From an uncultured Pirellulaceae bacterium (GTDB lineage Bacteria > Planctomycetota > Planctomycetia > Pirellulales > Pirellulaceae), in contig CALDYR010000062.1 of assembly GCA_937944405.1 (NCBI GenBank), positions 1 through 64,000 on the forward strand: DNA of 64,000 bases. The letters are read 5' to 3'. Both the position numbers and the translations under genes were made by a program. Under the pieces are notes generated by a model. It did no database searches and was not told the DNA's origin. It saw nothing but the letters and a program-made list of their open reading frames with translations. The stretch's first letter is position 1; every line of letters begins with the position of its first letter. Below are positions 19,502 through 27,968 of this stretch, one piece after another.

Positions 19502-21205
19502 ATGGCAACCGCAGAAATTCGAAACAAAATTTTCAGCACGCCAGAAACTAATTATCTGAACTGCACCAAGGGTTGGAAGTCATGGGCTTTTACCTTAGAT
19601 CATAAACGCATCGGTGTAATGTATCTGGTCGGCGTGTCGATAGCGCTATTTTTGGCCGGCATCTTCGCGCTTGTTCTCCGGTCACATTTGGTGAAATTCG
19701 ACAGTGGCATGTTGTCCTATGACAACTACAACAAAATGTTCACCCTGCATGGTGCGGTGATGGTGTTCTCGTTCATCATCCCAAGCATTCCCGCAGCGCT
19801 GGGCAACTTCGTTTTACCGATGATGTTGGGGGCCAAGGACGTCGCGTTTCCACGAATGAACCTTGCCAGTTTCTACCTCTGGATTGCTGGGACCAGTTGT
19901 CTATTGATGGCAATTCTGTTCGGCGGAGGACTTGATACCGGTTGGACGTTTTACACCCCTTATAGTATCGAAACCGAAACAGGCGTGATCTACGCCACCT
20001 TTGGTGCATTCATTTTAGGGTTCAGTTCGATCTTTACTGGTTTGAACTTCCTGGTCACCGTAAACACCATGCGTTCGCCGGGCCAGACATGGTTCAAATT
20101 ACCGCTGTTTCTGTGGTCCCTGTACGCGACTTCGATCATCCAAGTTTTAGCTACGCCTGTCCTTGGAATTACACTTTTGATGTTGATCGCTGAAAAAACA
20201 ATGCACATTGGAATTTTTGACCCCCGTTACGGTGGCGACCCGGTTTTATTTCAGCACTTCTTCTGGTTCTATTCCCATCCTGCGGTTTACATCATGATCC
20301 TGCCGGCGATGGGTGTGATCAGCGAACTGATTTCTGTCTACAGCCAGAAACGAATCTTTGGTTATAGCTTCATCGCCTTCTCTTCGGTCGCGATCGCGTT
20401 GCTGGGTTTCTTGGTATGGGGACACCACATGTTCACCAGCGGCCAATCACCGATCGTAACATTGATCTTCAGCGCGATCACCTTCACCGTTGCCATTCCT
20501 TCGGCCGTGAAAGTTTTCAACTGGTTGGCGACCTTGTTCAAAGGTTCGATTTTACTTAACACCCCCATGCTGTTCGCACTGTCGTTCATCTTCCTGTTTG
20601 GGATCGGTGGTTTGACCGGACTGTTTCTAGGAGCCTTGTCCACCGACATCCACCTGCACGACACGTACTTTGTTGTGGCACACTTTCACTTCGTGATGGT
20701 CGGCGGTACGCTGACAGCACTATTAGGAGGACTGTTTCACTGGTGGCCGAAAATGTTTGGCCGCATGTACAACGATGCGTTGGGACGAATCTCATGTGCG
20801 TTGGTCTTCATAGGGTTCAACGTGACCTTCTTCCCTCAATTTGTAATGGGAGCACGAGGTATGCCTCGACGATATGCTTCCTACGATCCTGAATTCCAAA
20901 TTTTCCACCAGATTTCTACCTTCGGTGCTTTTGTATTGGGGATTGGAATTCTGATGGCCTACGTCGTTCTGGTTTACGCCGCATTCAAGGGCCCGCGCTG
21001 CGGCTCCAATCCATTCCGTGCCGCGTCGATGGAATGGCAGTCCAGCTCTCCGCCTGATTTCCACAACTTTATCCATCAACCCACGATGAACGATCCTTAC
21101 GATTTTGATTCGCAGGTTTATGATGAGGAATTGGACACCTTCATCCCGCGTGAGTTCGCCGATCCTGACAAATTACCGGCTCGGCCTGAACCAGTGCACC
21201 ATTAG
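19502..21205 (+). CDS. coxA: Cytochrome c oxidase subunit I, A2-type
   Basis: Catalytic subunit holding heme a and the heme a3-CuB site; reduces O2 and pumps protons. The ATG at 19502 (567 residues) is chosen over a TTG at 19481. About twelve helices are seen. CuB and heme ligands are visible in [28 protein letters not shown] and [17 protein letters not shown]. The Tyr-Ser before His-Pro, in place of the Gly-His-Pro-Glu of A1 enzymes, marks the A2 subfamily, in which a Tyr-Ser pair replaces the D-channel glutamate. This fits the caa3 context. It starts 95 bases after coxB. Confidence 0.96.
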   Translation: MATAEIRNKIFSTPETNYLNCTKGWKSWAFTLDHKRIGVMYLVGVSIALFLAGIFALVLRSHLVKFDSGMLSYDNYNKMFTLHGAVMVFSFIIPSIPAALGNFVLPMMLGAKDVAFPRMNLASFYLWIAGTSCLLMAILFGGGLDTGWTFYTPYSIETETGVIYATFGAFILGFSSIFTGLNFLVTVNTMRSPGQTWFKLPLFLWSLYATSIIQVLATPVLGITLLMLIAEKTMHIGIFDPRYGGDPVLFQHFFWFYSHPAVYIMILPAMGVISELISVYSQKRIFGYSFIAFSSVAIALLGFLVWGHHMFTSGQSPIVTLIFSAITFTVAIPSAVKVFNWLATLFKGSILLNTPMLFALSFIFLFGIGGLTGLFLGALSTDIHLHDTYFVVAHFHFVMVGGTLTALLGGLFHWWPKMFGRMYNDALGRISCALVFIGFNVTFFPQFVMGARGMPRRYASYDPEFQIFHQISTFGAFVLGIGILMAYVVLVYAAFKGPRCGSNPFRAASMEWQSSSPPDFHNFIHQPTMNDPYDFDSQVYDEELDTFIPREFADPDKLPARPEPVHH

Positions 21206-21422
21206 GCACCCACAAGAACGCGACCGAGTGAAAAACGAAAGCGAAATTGATAGAGCTCGTTTTCATAACTTAAGATCAAATGTGAATTCGAAATTCGCGA
21301 CTGGTCAATTTATTAAAGCTGATACCGATACCCAAACGTTAACGTCTGAAATTTAATAGCCTGTCCTTGAGAAACGGTTCAGCACCGATTTAAGAGGGCC
21401 GGTCCGATTCCCGGAGCCATCC

Positions 21423-22505
21423 ATGGCAGTCGCCGATACAACGGATCATCACGATCACGATCATGATCACCACGATCATGATCCCTTTATTGCCCATCAC
21501 TTCGACGGACCCCAGCAGCAGTTCGATTCCGGGAAGCTCGGAATCTGGTTGTTTTTGGTCACCGAAGTCCTGTTTTTTAGTGGGCTGTTTGTTGCATATA
21601 CACTTTACCGCAACCACCATCCTGAAATCTTTGAATTAGCACACCACCATCTGGACAAGGTACTGGGATGTCTGAACACAATCGTTCTATTGTTCAGTAG
21701 CCTGACGATGGCATTAGCAGTGCGGAGCGCTCAAACTGGCAAAAATAAAAATTGCGAATTGTACACCCTGATTACGATGGTCTGTGCGACGATCTTTTTG
21801 GGAGTCAAAGCGGTAGAGTACAGCCACAAGTGGGACCTTGGAATCTTTCCGAAGTACGGATTCAACTATACCCCGGGCCACCACGAAATGGGGTTCTTGG
21901 GGCTATCCCCGTATCTGATCAAACTTTCAGCAATTCCGGCGTTGTTGCTGGCCTCGTTTGCGGGCGCTTCGGTCATGGGGAAACTCACCGATAAACCAGC
22001 ACAGTTCAAATTTTTCATGGGCATGGCGATTATGGTTGCCGGCTACTTCGCTGGAGTCGCCGGTGGCGTTGTTTATCAAAACGCTGTCGATTCGGGTCAC
22101 GCACACCTCGCAATGTCCAGTTCACCCCTCCAACTTCATGCCGCCACGTTTGAAGAAAATGGTCAACACCATTCCCATCAACATTCCGATCAACATTCCG
22201 AGGGGCAAGGACATGAAGGCGGCGAAGAACATGGCGACGACCATCACGACCAGCGACACGAAGGTTCGGGTGAATCGATGCCCAAAAGCGTTGGTGCGTT
22301 CTTCAGCATTTATTACTGCATGACAGGTTTGCACGCGATCCACATTATTGGTGGCATCGTCGCGCTGGCCTGGATCTACTATCGTTCTCAACAGGGACAC
22401 TGGCGAGAAGATTATTTCGGTCCCGTTGACTATGTTGGTCTGTACTGGCACCTAGTTGACCTGATCTGGATTTACCTATTCCCATTGCTCTATCTGATTG
22501 ACTAA
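21423..22505 (+). CDS. coxC: Cytochrome c oxidase subunit III with two His-rich insertions
   Basis: A 360-residue subunit III: LGIWLFLVTEVLFFSGLFVAYTLYR opens the seven-helix core, and the end has GLHAIHIIGGIVALAWIYY and YVGLYWHLVDLIWIYLFPLLYLID. Two His/Asp-rich stretches are unusual: residues about 9-25 (HHDHDHDHHDHDP) and about 246-285, between two helices, with more than ten His. They could bind metal or be low-complexity expansions. The gene begins 217 bases after coxA, and its stop is 4 bases before the next gene. The core should stabilise subunit I. Confidence 0.93.
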   Translation: MAVADTTDHHDHDHDHHDHDPFIAHHFDGPQQQFDSGKLGIWLFLVTEVLFFSGLFVAYTLYRNHHPEIFELAHHHLDKVLGCLNTIVLLFSSLTMALAVRSAQTGKNKNCELYTLITMVCATIFLGVKAVEYSHKWDLGIFPKYGFNYTPGHHEMGFLGLSPYLIKLSAIPALLLASFAGASVMGKLTDKPAQFKFFMGMAIMVAGYFAGVAGGVVYQNAVDSGHAHLAMSSSPLQLHAATFEENGQHHSHQHSDQHSEGQGHEGGEEHGDDHHDQRHEGSGESMPKSVGAFFSIYYCMTGLHAIHIIGGIVALAWIYYRSQQGHWREDYFGPVDYVGLYWHLVDLIWIYLFPLLYLID

Positions 22506-22509
22506 ACCC

Positions 22510-22872
22510 ATGTCTGACCATTCTCACGACTACCCTTCGTTTAATCACCCGGCGCCCGTACCGTTGCTGTTTGTCGTCTTCGGTGCTTTGATTTTCTTGA
22601 CGGTCGCTACCGTAGTGACCTCGAATATCGAACTTGGGGAATTCGGATTCATCGTCGCGATGATTATCGCAACAATGAAGGCGTTCCTTGTTTGTGCATT
22701 TTTCATGCACATGTGGTGGGACAAAGGTTTCAATGTTCTGGTCTTCTTTTCGTCACTCCTGTTTGTCAGCCTTTTCATTGGCATGACGCTGCTGGATACC
22801 GGAAGCTACAAGGAAACCATTGACGCTTTCCCAACGACTGAAGAATCCTCGTTATCAACGACCGAGTACTAG
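22510..22872 (+). CDS. Cytochrome c oxidase subunit IV (prokaryotic type)
   Basis: A 120-residue protein from the ATG at 22510, only 4 bases after the coxC stop. Three hydrophobic segments (PVPLLFVVFGALIFLTVATVV, FIVAMIIATMKAFLVCAFFMHM and VLVFFSSLLFVSLFIGMTLL) match the small bacterial COX4/CtaF-like subunit. MKAFLVCAFFMHMWW is a strong family signature. An upstream in-frame start inside coxC is unlikely. It is a structural subunit of the oxidase. Confidence 0.88.
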   Translation: MSDHSHDYPSFNHPAPVPLLFVVFGALIFLTVATVVTSNIELGEFGFIVAMIIATMKAFLVCAFFMHMWWDKGFNVLVFFSSLLFVSLFIGMTLLDTGSYKETIDAFPTTEESSLSTTEY

Positions 22873-22915
22873 CGGCCAAATTAGAAAACAAATCACGTTT
22901 TGCTACCGCAGCATC

Positions 22916-23548
22916 ATGCTCAAGCCATCTTTAACCATGAACCCTGCACGCCGGGAACACTACCAGGCGAAGTTTGTATTTTTGTTGTTTTTGGCGTCGT
23001 TGGGAATGTTCTTTTTGGGCAGCATCATCACCTATCTTACGATTCGTGAGCAATCATTTAATCCAATTCCAGACGCCGTGCCCGGGTCAATTTTGGATAA
23101 AGGGCCCGAGATCTATGCACCTCTGACGATTCCAATCTCGTTTTGGATCAGCACCATCGCGTTGGTCTTCGTCAGCATTTTCTTGCAACGGGCGTGTTGG
23201 ACCGTTCATCGCGAAAGACAAGACGAATTCAAGCGTTGGTTATTGCTGTCTTGGGTGGCAGCTTTCACCTTCACACTGATTCAAGGTTTTGGGTTGTCGT
23301 ACCTATTAGCTCAACACTACAGCGCCGCCGACGGTTCCATGAAGGTATTCGGAATGTCGTTCGCGCTTTCGCTGATTCATGCTTTGCACGTCCTTGGAGG
23401 AATGTTCTTTTTAGGGTTCGTCATCTTTCAGGCTCGTAGAGACCGTTATGACCACGAGCGACACTTCGCGGTGGACAATTGTGCCAACTACTGGCATTTT
23501 CTCGATGTCGTCTGGGTTTGCATGTTGGCGGTGTTCCTAATCGCGTGA
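22916..23548 (+). CDS. Second subunit III-like heme-copper oxidase protein
   Basis: A 210-residue, five-helix protein that closes the respiratory cluster. FVFLLFLASLGMFFLGSIITYLTIR, ISFWISTIALVFVSIFLQRA and FALSLIHALHVLGGMFFLGFV resemble the cytochrome c oxidase subunit 3 family, and ANYWHFLDVVWVCMLAVFLIA is the typical subunit III ending. Start candidates are the ATGs at 22916 and 22937. A duplicated subunit III-like gene after subunit IV is found in other planctomycete and Bacteroidetes clusters (general knowledge). Its exact role is unclear; a stabilising or assembly role is likely. Confidence 0.85.
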   Translation: MLKPSLTMNPARREHYQAKFVFLLFLASLGMFFLGSIITYLTIREQSFNPIPDAVPGSILDKGPEIYAPLTIPISFWISTIALVFVSIFLQRACWTVHRERQDEFKRWLLLSWVAAFTFTLIQGFGLSYLLAQHYSAADGSMKVFGMSFALSLIHALHVLGGMFFLGFVIFQARRDRYDHERHFAVDNCANYWHFLDVVWVCMLAVFLIA

Positions 23549-23603
23549 TGCTAAAACATTAGGCTTGCTCCGCCCCCCCTACAACCGTTAGACTTATAAC
23601 GAT

Positions 23604-23631
23604 TTGAACATTATGGAATACCAATTATACT
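23604..23631 (+). promoter_or_regulatory. Candidate sigma70-like promoter for the first PEP-CTERM gene
   Basis: TTGAAC at 23604-23609, a 16-base spacer, and TATACT at 23626-23631. It lies 191 bases before the ATG of the PEP-CTERM gene, implying a long leader. It fits the consensus, but such matches arise by chance in AT-rich spacers. Confidence 0.3.
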
Positions 23632-23822
23632 CTTTTTGGGTTGCAAGGACGGTTTGCACTAAATCAAACGCTGTGAAAATTAAGGCTTTACATTCAGAGA
23701 CCGTTTTGCGTTTATTGACCTCCCGCGCCTGTGCGACTGAAGTCATTCAGTATTGAACCCCATTTCTGCCCCAACGTTGAGGGTAGAGTAAATTCTTACC
23801 TTCACATTTTCGAGTACTAATC

Positions 23823-24428
23823 ATGATTAAGCACCTATTGCCGTTCGCTGCGGTTTGTTTATTGATTTCCGGCTCCGCATTTGGGCAATCTACGACCAAT
23901 TTTGTGGGCTTAACAGCGAACAACACGACGACCCAAAACATCGACCTAGGTGGTATCAATGCCGCGTTTGAGAATCCCGGTGTGATCGCATTTTTCAATC
24001 GGGGAGCCTTCTACGATGGCAGCAATCGTGCCTTCGCCGTCGGTGCTGGGAGTTCAGCTGACATCATTTTTAGCACTGCTGTGAGTGTTACCGGCACCGG
24101 GAGAGATACCATTGGCGACCTCACGACAGGTGGTAGCAGTTCTACCGTTGCTCCAAATACGCTTCTTGGTATAGCCGACGGCACGATTTCGGCTTTTGAC
24201 GCCAGCGATACTTTGCTGGGGTCTTTTAACTTAAATGACGGCGGTTTCACTGGGTTTAGCTTTACAGGACCTGTGACTCGATTGACCGTTGCCAACAACA
24301 GCAACGCAGCGGACTCGTTCGCATTGATTGGACAAATCTCGGTCACCGCGGTCCCCGAGCCGTCCACTGGGTTGGCTGTTTTAGGTAGCCTGACGCTGTT
24401 TGGAATCCGTCGCCGGCGTTACTCTTAA
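23823..24428 (+). CDS. PEP-CTERM sorting-signal surface protein
   Basis: A 201-residue exported protein. It has an N-terminal signal peptide ending near SGSAFGQS and a Thr/Ser/Asn/Gly-rich body of likely beta structure (TANNTTTQNIDLGG and similar). The C-terminal exosortase signal is VPEPSTGL, then a hydrophobic helix, then RRRRYS. By family knowledge it is exported, processed by exosortase and placed on the surface or in matrix. No exosortase gene is in this window, so the enzyme must be elsewhere. The ATG at 23823 is well placed. The biological role is unknown. Confidence 0.85.
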   Translation: MIKHLLPFAAVCLLISGSAFGQSTTNFVGLTANNTTTQNIDLGGINAAFENPGVIAFFNRGAFYDGSNRAFAVGAGSSADIIFSTAVSVTGTGRDTIGDLTTGGSSSTVAPNTLLGIADGTISAFDASDTLLGSFNLNDGGFTGFSFTGPVTRLTVANNSNAADSFALIGQISVTAVPEPSTGLAVLGSLTLFGIRRRRYS

Positions 24429-24447
24429 AACCCAGTTCGACCCGCGA

Positions 24448-24497
24448 AGCTAACAAAGCGGAGCCCACAATCAAAACGCTGGCACCGCTGGTTAGCT
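24448..24497. repeat. Imperfect inverted repeat after the PEP-CTERM gene
   Basis: AGCTAACAAAGCGG at 24448-24461 faces CCGCTGGTTAGCT at 24485-24497 with a 23-base loop; about 12 bases pair. It begins 20 bases after the PEP-CTERM stop, so it may be a factor-independent terminator without a clear T run, or a REP-like palindrome related to the nearby transposase relic. Confidence 0.4.
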
Positions 24498-24696
24498 GTT
24501 GCGATTGAGAAAACGTATCGATTCAGCCACCATTACGGCGCTTTGGCTTTCTTGAGTTTGGCATAGCGGTGCTCAATCGCTCCGTTCCTTGGATACGCGT
24601 GTTCGTGGCAGCACTACTGCGTTTGGGCGCAGCACTTGTGAGGTGGAGAAGAGCAGCACAACGCCAGCGTCGCTGGTAAGGCGGGCACCGAGAAAA

Positions 24697-24957
24697 TCAA
24701 CGATGCCACGTCAATGTAACCGCCAACTGTAGACAATACGCCGCCTGAAACAATATCAACTCCAGACCGTGATTGAGCGGAAAGTTTATGCGCACAAATA
24801 GAGCTTGAGCCCATTGGCAGCGATGTTCACAGGCCCTGCCGGTCAACGGATCTTGTCCGAAGAGAAAAGCGCGCCGCACGCTGAGGTTAAGGACACGAAC
24901 AATTTGGACTTCATCGGGGTCGATTGAGATTTGACGAGTAGTACGAGCCCTGGCATA
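24697..24957 (-). pseudogene. Relic of a REP-associated tyrosine (IS200-like) transposase
   Basis: Reading the minus strand from about 24957 gives YARARTTRQISI, then VRRAFLFGQDPLTGRACEHR and CQWAQ. This matches the start of RayT/TnpA_REP proteins, which usually begin MARAR, then a Tyr/His-rich segment, then CVRRAFLCGEDPLTG and EHRRQW. Here the start Met is replaced by Tyr and the first Cys of the CVRR motif is lost. The frame then runs into unrelated sequence and a stop before the catalytic His-x-His and Tyr regions. It is therefore a decayed fragment, not a working transposase. The match rests on memory of the family pattern. Confidence 0.6.
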
Positions 24958-25509
24958 GCCCAGGTTTTGTAAGCAGGTGGAGATGGGTCTCTACATCACC
25001 ATTGCGTTTGGACGTTGGGGGCATCACTCCATCGATACCGCTGCTTTGGGTGTGTCCAATTGCGCATGCTTGTCGCGCGTAGTCCAATGGTATAGATCGG
25101 CGTTGCCATTAAGCGCCCCGTATGACCGCCAAAGGCATCGAAGGGTCCATAACGTGCAGGCTCCGACCTCAAAGCCGCTGCCTGCCTTGGTCTTTCGCTC
25201 TGCCTGTCCCCTAGTTTTTGGTCCCCTGGTCAGTTATCGCCATGTTGCAATTTTCCTTCGCCTACACGACTCTCAGAACTGCAGGTGTTCTGTGAGAAGC
25301 TTTTAATCGCAATTCAGCCGATTGGCTCGATTTTCCCCCTCTCTATTTTGATCGCTTTGCTGCGACTTTTAAAAAAAAGACATTTTTATCGAGATAATAC
25401 TTTCCCCGACCATTCATCAAGCTTAAGTTAGCGGCTTACACTGACTTTTCTGCGAAGCTGTCTCACTCATCCCACTAACTTTTCATTCTTTTTTAACTGG
25501 AGAGGGCAA
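24958..25509. other. Gene-poor stretch between the transposase relic and the second PEP-CTERM gene
   Basis: About 550 bases. The first part (24977-25306) has an open frame of 109 codons on the plus strand, with no motif or homology that I recognise; it is probably non-coding. The CAGAAC-GTTCTG palindrome near 25277-25295 may be a small hairpin. The last ~180 bases are AT-rich (AAAAAAAGAC, TTTTTATCG) and probably hold the promoter of the next gene, whose ribosome site GGAGAGGG precedes the ATG. Confidence 0.45.
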
Positions 25510-26508
25510 ATGAATTATTCTTTCAGTTCCAGACTCTTGATTGCACTGGCAGGCACGGTTGCCACTGCGTCAACCGCATCACCTGTCTTTGCAGGCAGCA
25601 ATGCGACCGGAGGTACGACAGTGAACACTGAAACGGTTGTCTTGGGAGGGCCGTTCAACCACAGCGGCGTGGTCGGCAGCGTAGGCAACTCTACAACAAC
25701 CGCTACGTTTACTGGTGGCTTCGTGGCAAACGAGATTCGCATCTCTGGGACAACGACTTCAACCAATCCGATTACCTTTGGGTCTGAGGCAAGGATCTTT
25801 ATTACCGATCCTGGAGCTACGACAACTTTCTTGTCCCCAATAGCCGGTCCCGGCGCAGCGTTTACAAGTTTTGATTTTGACATCTCTCAAGATCTCGCCG
25901 GCACGTTTGCCGGTGGTATTGATCCAAACGGCACTTGGAATTTCGAGTTCATCGAAACCTTCAGTGATGTAGCGGGGGCAGATGCGATATCTTCGAATGT
26001 TGCAATCTCCTTTGACGAAGTTACTCCTGTTTCCGATCAGAATGGTGTTTTCGATCTGTTGGGTTTGGGAACCGTTGGGTCGTCCGCCAGCACGGTTGGC
26101 GAGTTTGCGGTTGGAGGACTGGTAGACTCATTCGCCTTTACGCTGACGGAGACCGGCCGTCTTACGGCGGTCACTGATGCCAATGCAGGAGGGTTCGTCG
26201 GAACCGACGCCGATACCGAACTTTTCCTGTTGGACTCTACCGGTGCACTGGTCGTCACTGACGACGATGGTGGTACGGGTACGTTCAGCCAATTGAGCGA
26301 TGTTTTACTTACTGCGGGAGACTATACGTTAGTTGTTGGTGCTTTCGATACGACCTTCGATACCGCCACTAACACACTTACAGCGGGTGCATCTACGGGG
26401 GATTACTCTCTCAACGTTTCTTTCGCCGCTGTAGCTGTGCCCGAACCTGCTGCTACAGCGGTTCTTGCATTCGCAGGACTTTGCCTTTTCTCCCGGCGGC
26501 GTCGATAG
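25510..26508 (+). CDS. PEP-CTERM protein resembling the DVUA0089 family
   Basis: A 332-residue exported protein with a strong ribosome site (GGAGAGGG) before the ATG. The signal peptide runs to about residue 29 (ASPVFAGSN). Residues about 40-165 are a Thr/Gly/Phe-rich beta domain. Residues about 195-300 read like the DVUA0089 repeat (FAFTLTETGRLTAVTDAN, DADTELFLLDSTGALV, then LTAGDYTLVVGAFDTTF). The C-terminus VPEPAATAVLAFAGLCLF followed by SRRRR is the exosortase-recognised sorting signal. It is the second PEP-CTERM gene in 3 kb; the two are separated by decayed sequence rather than cotranscribed. Role unknown. Confidence 0.85.
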   Translation: MNYSFSSRLLIALAGTVATASTASPVFAGSNATGGTTVNTETVVLGGPFNHSGVVGSVGNSTTTATFTGGFVANEIRISGTTTSTNPITFGSEARIFITDPGATTTFLSPIAGPGAAFTSFDFDISQDLAGTFAGGIDPNGTWNFEFIETFSDVAGADAISSNVAISFDEVTPVSDQNGVFDLLGLGTVGSSASTVGEFAVGGLVDSFAFTLTETGRLTAVTDANAGGFVGTDADTELFLLDSTGALVVTDDDGGTGTFSQLSDVLLTAGDYTLVVGAFDTTFDTATNTLTAGASTGDYSLNVSFAAVAVPEPAATAVLAFAGLCLFSRRRR

Positions 26509-26620
26509 AGACAGAAGCATGCTTTATCTGTGGCTTCTTGACAACCAGCGGTGTTTCGTTCGACCAAGAAACACGACGACTTTCCTAATCACGCCAGCAG
26601 TGATCTAAATTTTTTTTACG

Positions 26621-27022
26621 GCAGCTTTGAGGATTGCAAATCCTTTGGCACCGTTTTAGGCCACGTGGTTGACGAACTAAGAAGCGTCAATCACTGGCGG
26701 CGTTTTCGGACATAGCGCAGACCACGTCGGCTTGGGTGGCTATCCCGCGCCCAACGGTTGGATCGAAAATCGGGACTGACTTAACGTGGACACGCCCAAT
26801 AACTTTGTCTGTGCCGCCGACATCATCGGCGGGAACTCCGGCAGTCCGGCGGTAAGCAAGGAACTGGAGTTAATAAGACTTAATCTTTGATGGCAATTTG
26901 AATTCCTGTCGGCGGACTATCAATACGACGGTCGCGAGGCACGTGCGACCGAGGTTCAAAGCCCCGCGATTCTCGAACCGCTGCTGAAAGCCTACAACGC
27001 CACCCATGTGGCCGATCAGTTA
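26621..27022 (+). pseudogene. Relic of an S46-family (DPP7/DPP11-like) dipeptidyl peptidase
   Basis: Plus-strand translation gives the serine-site region of S46 peptidases in broken pieces. The frame at 26693 reads GGVFGHSADHVGLGGY, then NGWIENRD, a TGA stop (26777-26779), then LNVDTPNNFVCAADIIGGNS and GSPAV. GGNSGSP (26828-26848) contains the catalytic Ser. The next family segment (FDGN at about 26886, then in another frame EFLSADYQYDGREARATEV and SPAILEPLLKAYNATHVADQ) follows after frameshifts. An earlier piece near 26625-26670 matches the family LRxSFGTVxGY segment. At least two frameshifts and one stop show that the gene is dead. The N-terminal half with the catalytic His and Asp is missing. 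Confidence 0.7.
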
Positions 27023-27149
27023 GGCAACCAAAAACAAAGTCCAACTACGTCGCTAACATTTTGGTTTAAGGTGTCAGCGCGTTGTGAAAGATTTGCGGTC
27101 ATTGTGACGCAAGTGCACTGGGTGGCACCGCGCTCGACGGCGCGGTTGC

Positions 27150-27635
27150 CTACGCAAACTCCATCTGCTTCATATCAACGATTTGTTGGTACTTTTTCGT
27201 TTTCTGAAAGGTTTTGAATTTCCGCAACACCCAGTCGCGATCGACCGTTTCGTGGGTCCGGGCCAAGTAGGCCATCGCAAACGCTTCGTCATCGCCGTAT
27301 TGATCGGCGGAAAAGCTGACCCCACCTTTAAGCGGACATTCGGGCCATCGTGCGTACCAACGACAATAGTACTTAACACTGTCGCCTTTTCCATAAGTCG
27401 TCATCCGCGGCCAAACGCCGACGACTCCCGACGAATTACGTTTGCTCATACGCCCTTTAGCCGGGGTGATTGGCGGTAACTCCTTTTTCATTTTGGCGAC
27501 CCACTTGTCAGCCGCGGCTTGGGCCTTGGTCCACGTTTTATGTTCTCGCAGGGTGAAGTTTTTTTGGATTGTTTTACCCTGTCGCATAATTCGTGCCATG
27601 ACACATTTTGACACTTTATTTTTAGTGGTATTCAT
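27150..27635 (-). CDS. Small basic protein with AP2/ERF-like region
   Basis: A 161-residue basic protein. Residues about 15-55 form a Lys-rich amphipathic region (FTLREHKTWTKAQAAADKWV, then AKMKKELP). Residues about 66-140 have NSSGVVGVWPR, YYCRWYARWPE and DEAFAMAYLARTHETVD, which resemble the SGVxGV...W.A...G.F...EEAA.AY pattern of AP2/ERF DNA-binding domains. Lone bacterial AP2-like proteins often come from homing or mobile DNA, which fits the decayed neighbourhood. The nuclease half seen in HNH-AP2 homing enzymes is not present. The family call is tentative; it could also be a phage-integrase-like arm domain. Confidence 0.5.
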   Translation of the reverse strand: MNTTKNKVSKCVMARIMRQGKTIQKNFTLREHKTWTKAQAAADKWVAKMKKELPPITPAKGRMSKRNSSGVVGVWPRMTTYGKGDSVKYYCRWYARWPECPLKGGVSFSADQYGDDEAFAMAYLARTHETVDRDWVLRKFKTFQKTKKYQQIVDMKQMEFA

Positions 27636-27968
27636 TAAAACTCAGGCTTGATATCGTGTGATAAGATTGAAATTTTTGGCTTTTTTATCGCAACCGGCAA
27701 GAATAACCGGCAAGGAGGCGACGCAGCCGGTCCGGGGAAGTGGGACGACACGAAGTCGGGGGCGTAGTATATACAAACGCGCACAATTCGGTACGGTGAA
27801 CTGTTATCAGAAACACGCACTGACAAAATTTTTTAGCGCCATTACTGACATTTTCAACCGTGCTTTGCCTGCGATCGATCGGCATCCTTTAGTTTAGAAC
27901 TTGCCGACGACGATCATCAGGATCGATAGACTTTAGCGTCCATTCTATTTTTAAAAATAACGGTTTTC
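27636..27968. other. Intergenic region upstream of rarA
   Basis: About 330 bases. It contains a short direct repeat, AACCGGCAAG, at about 27697-27720, and otherwise no confident gene. It probably holds the promoters of rarA (rightward) and of the AP2-like gene (leftward). Confidence 0.4.

Noticed and set aside
24977..25306. 109-codon plus-strand frame
   Set aside because: Composition is odd (Arg, Ser, Cys, His rich), no motif, and it lies in decayed sequence.
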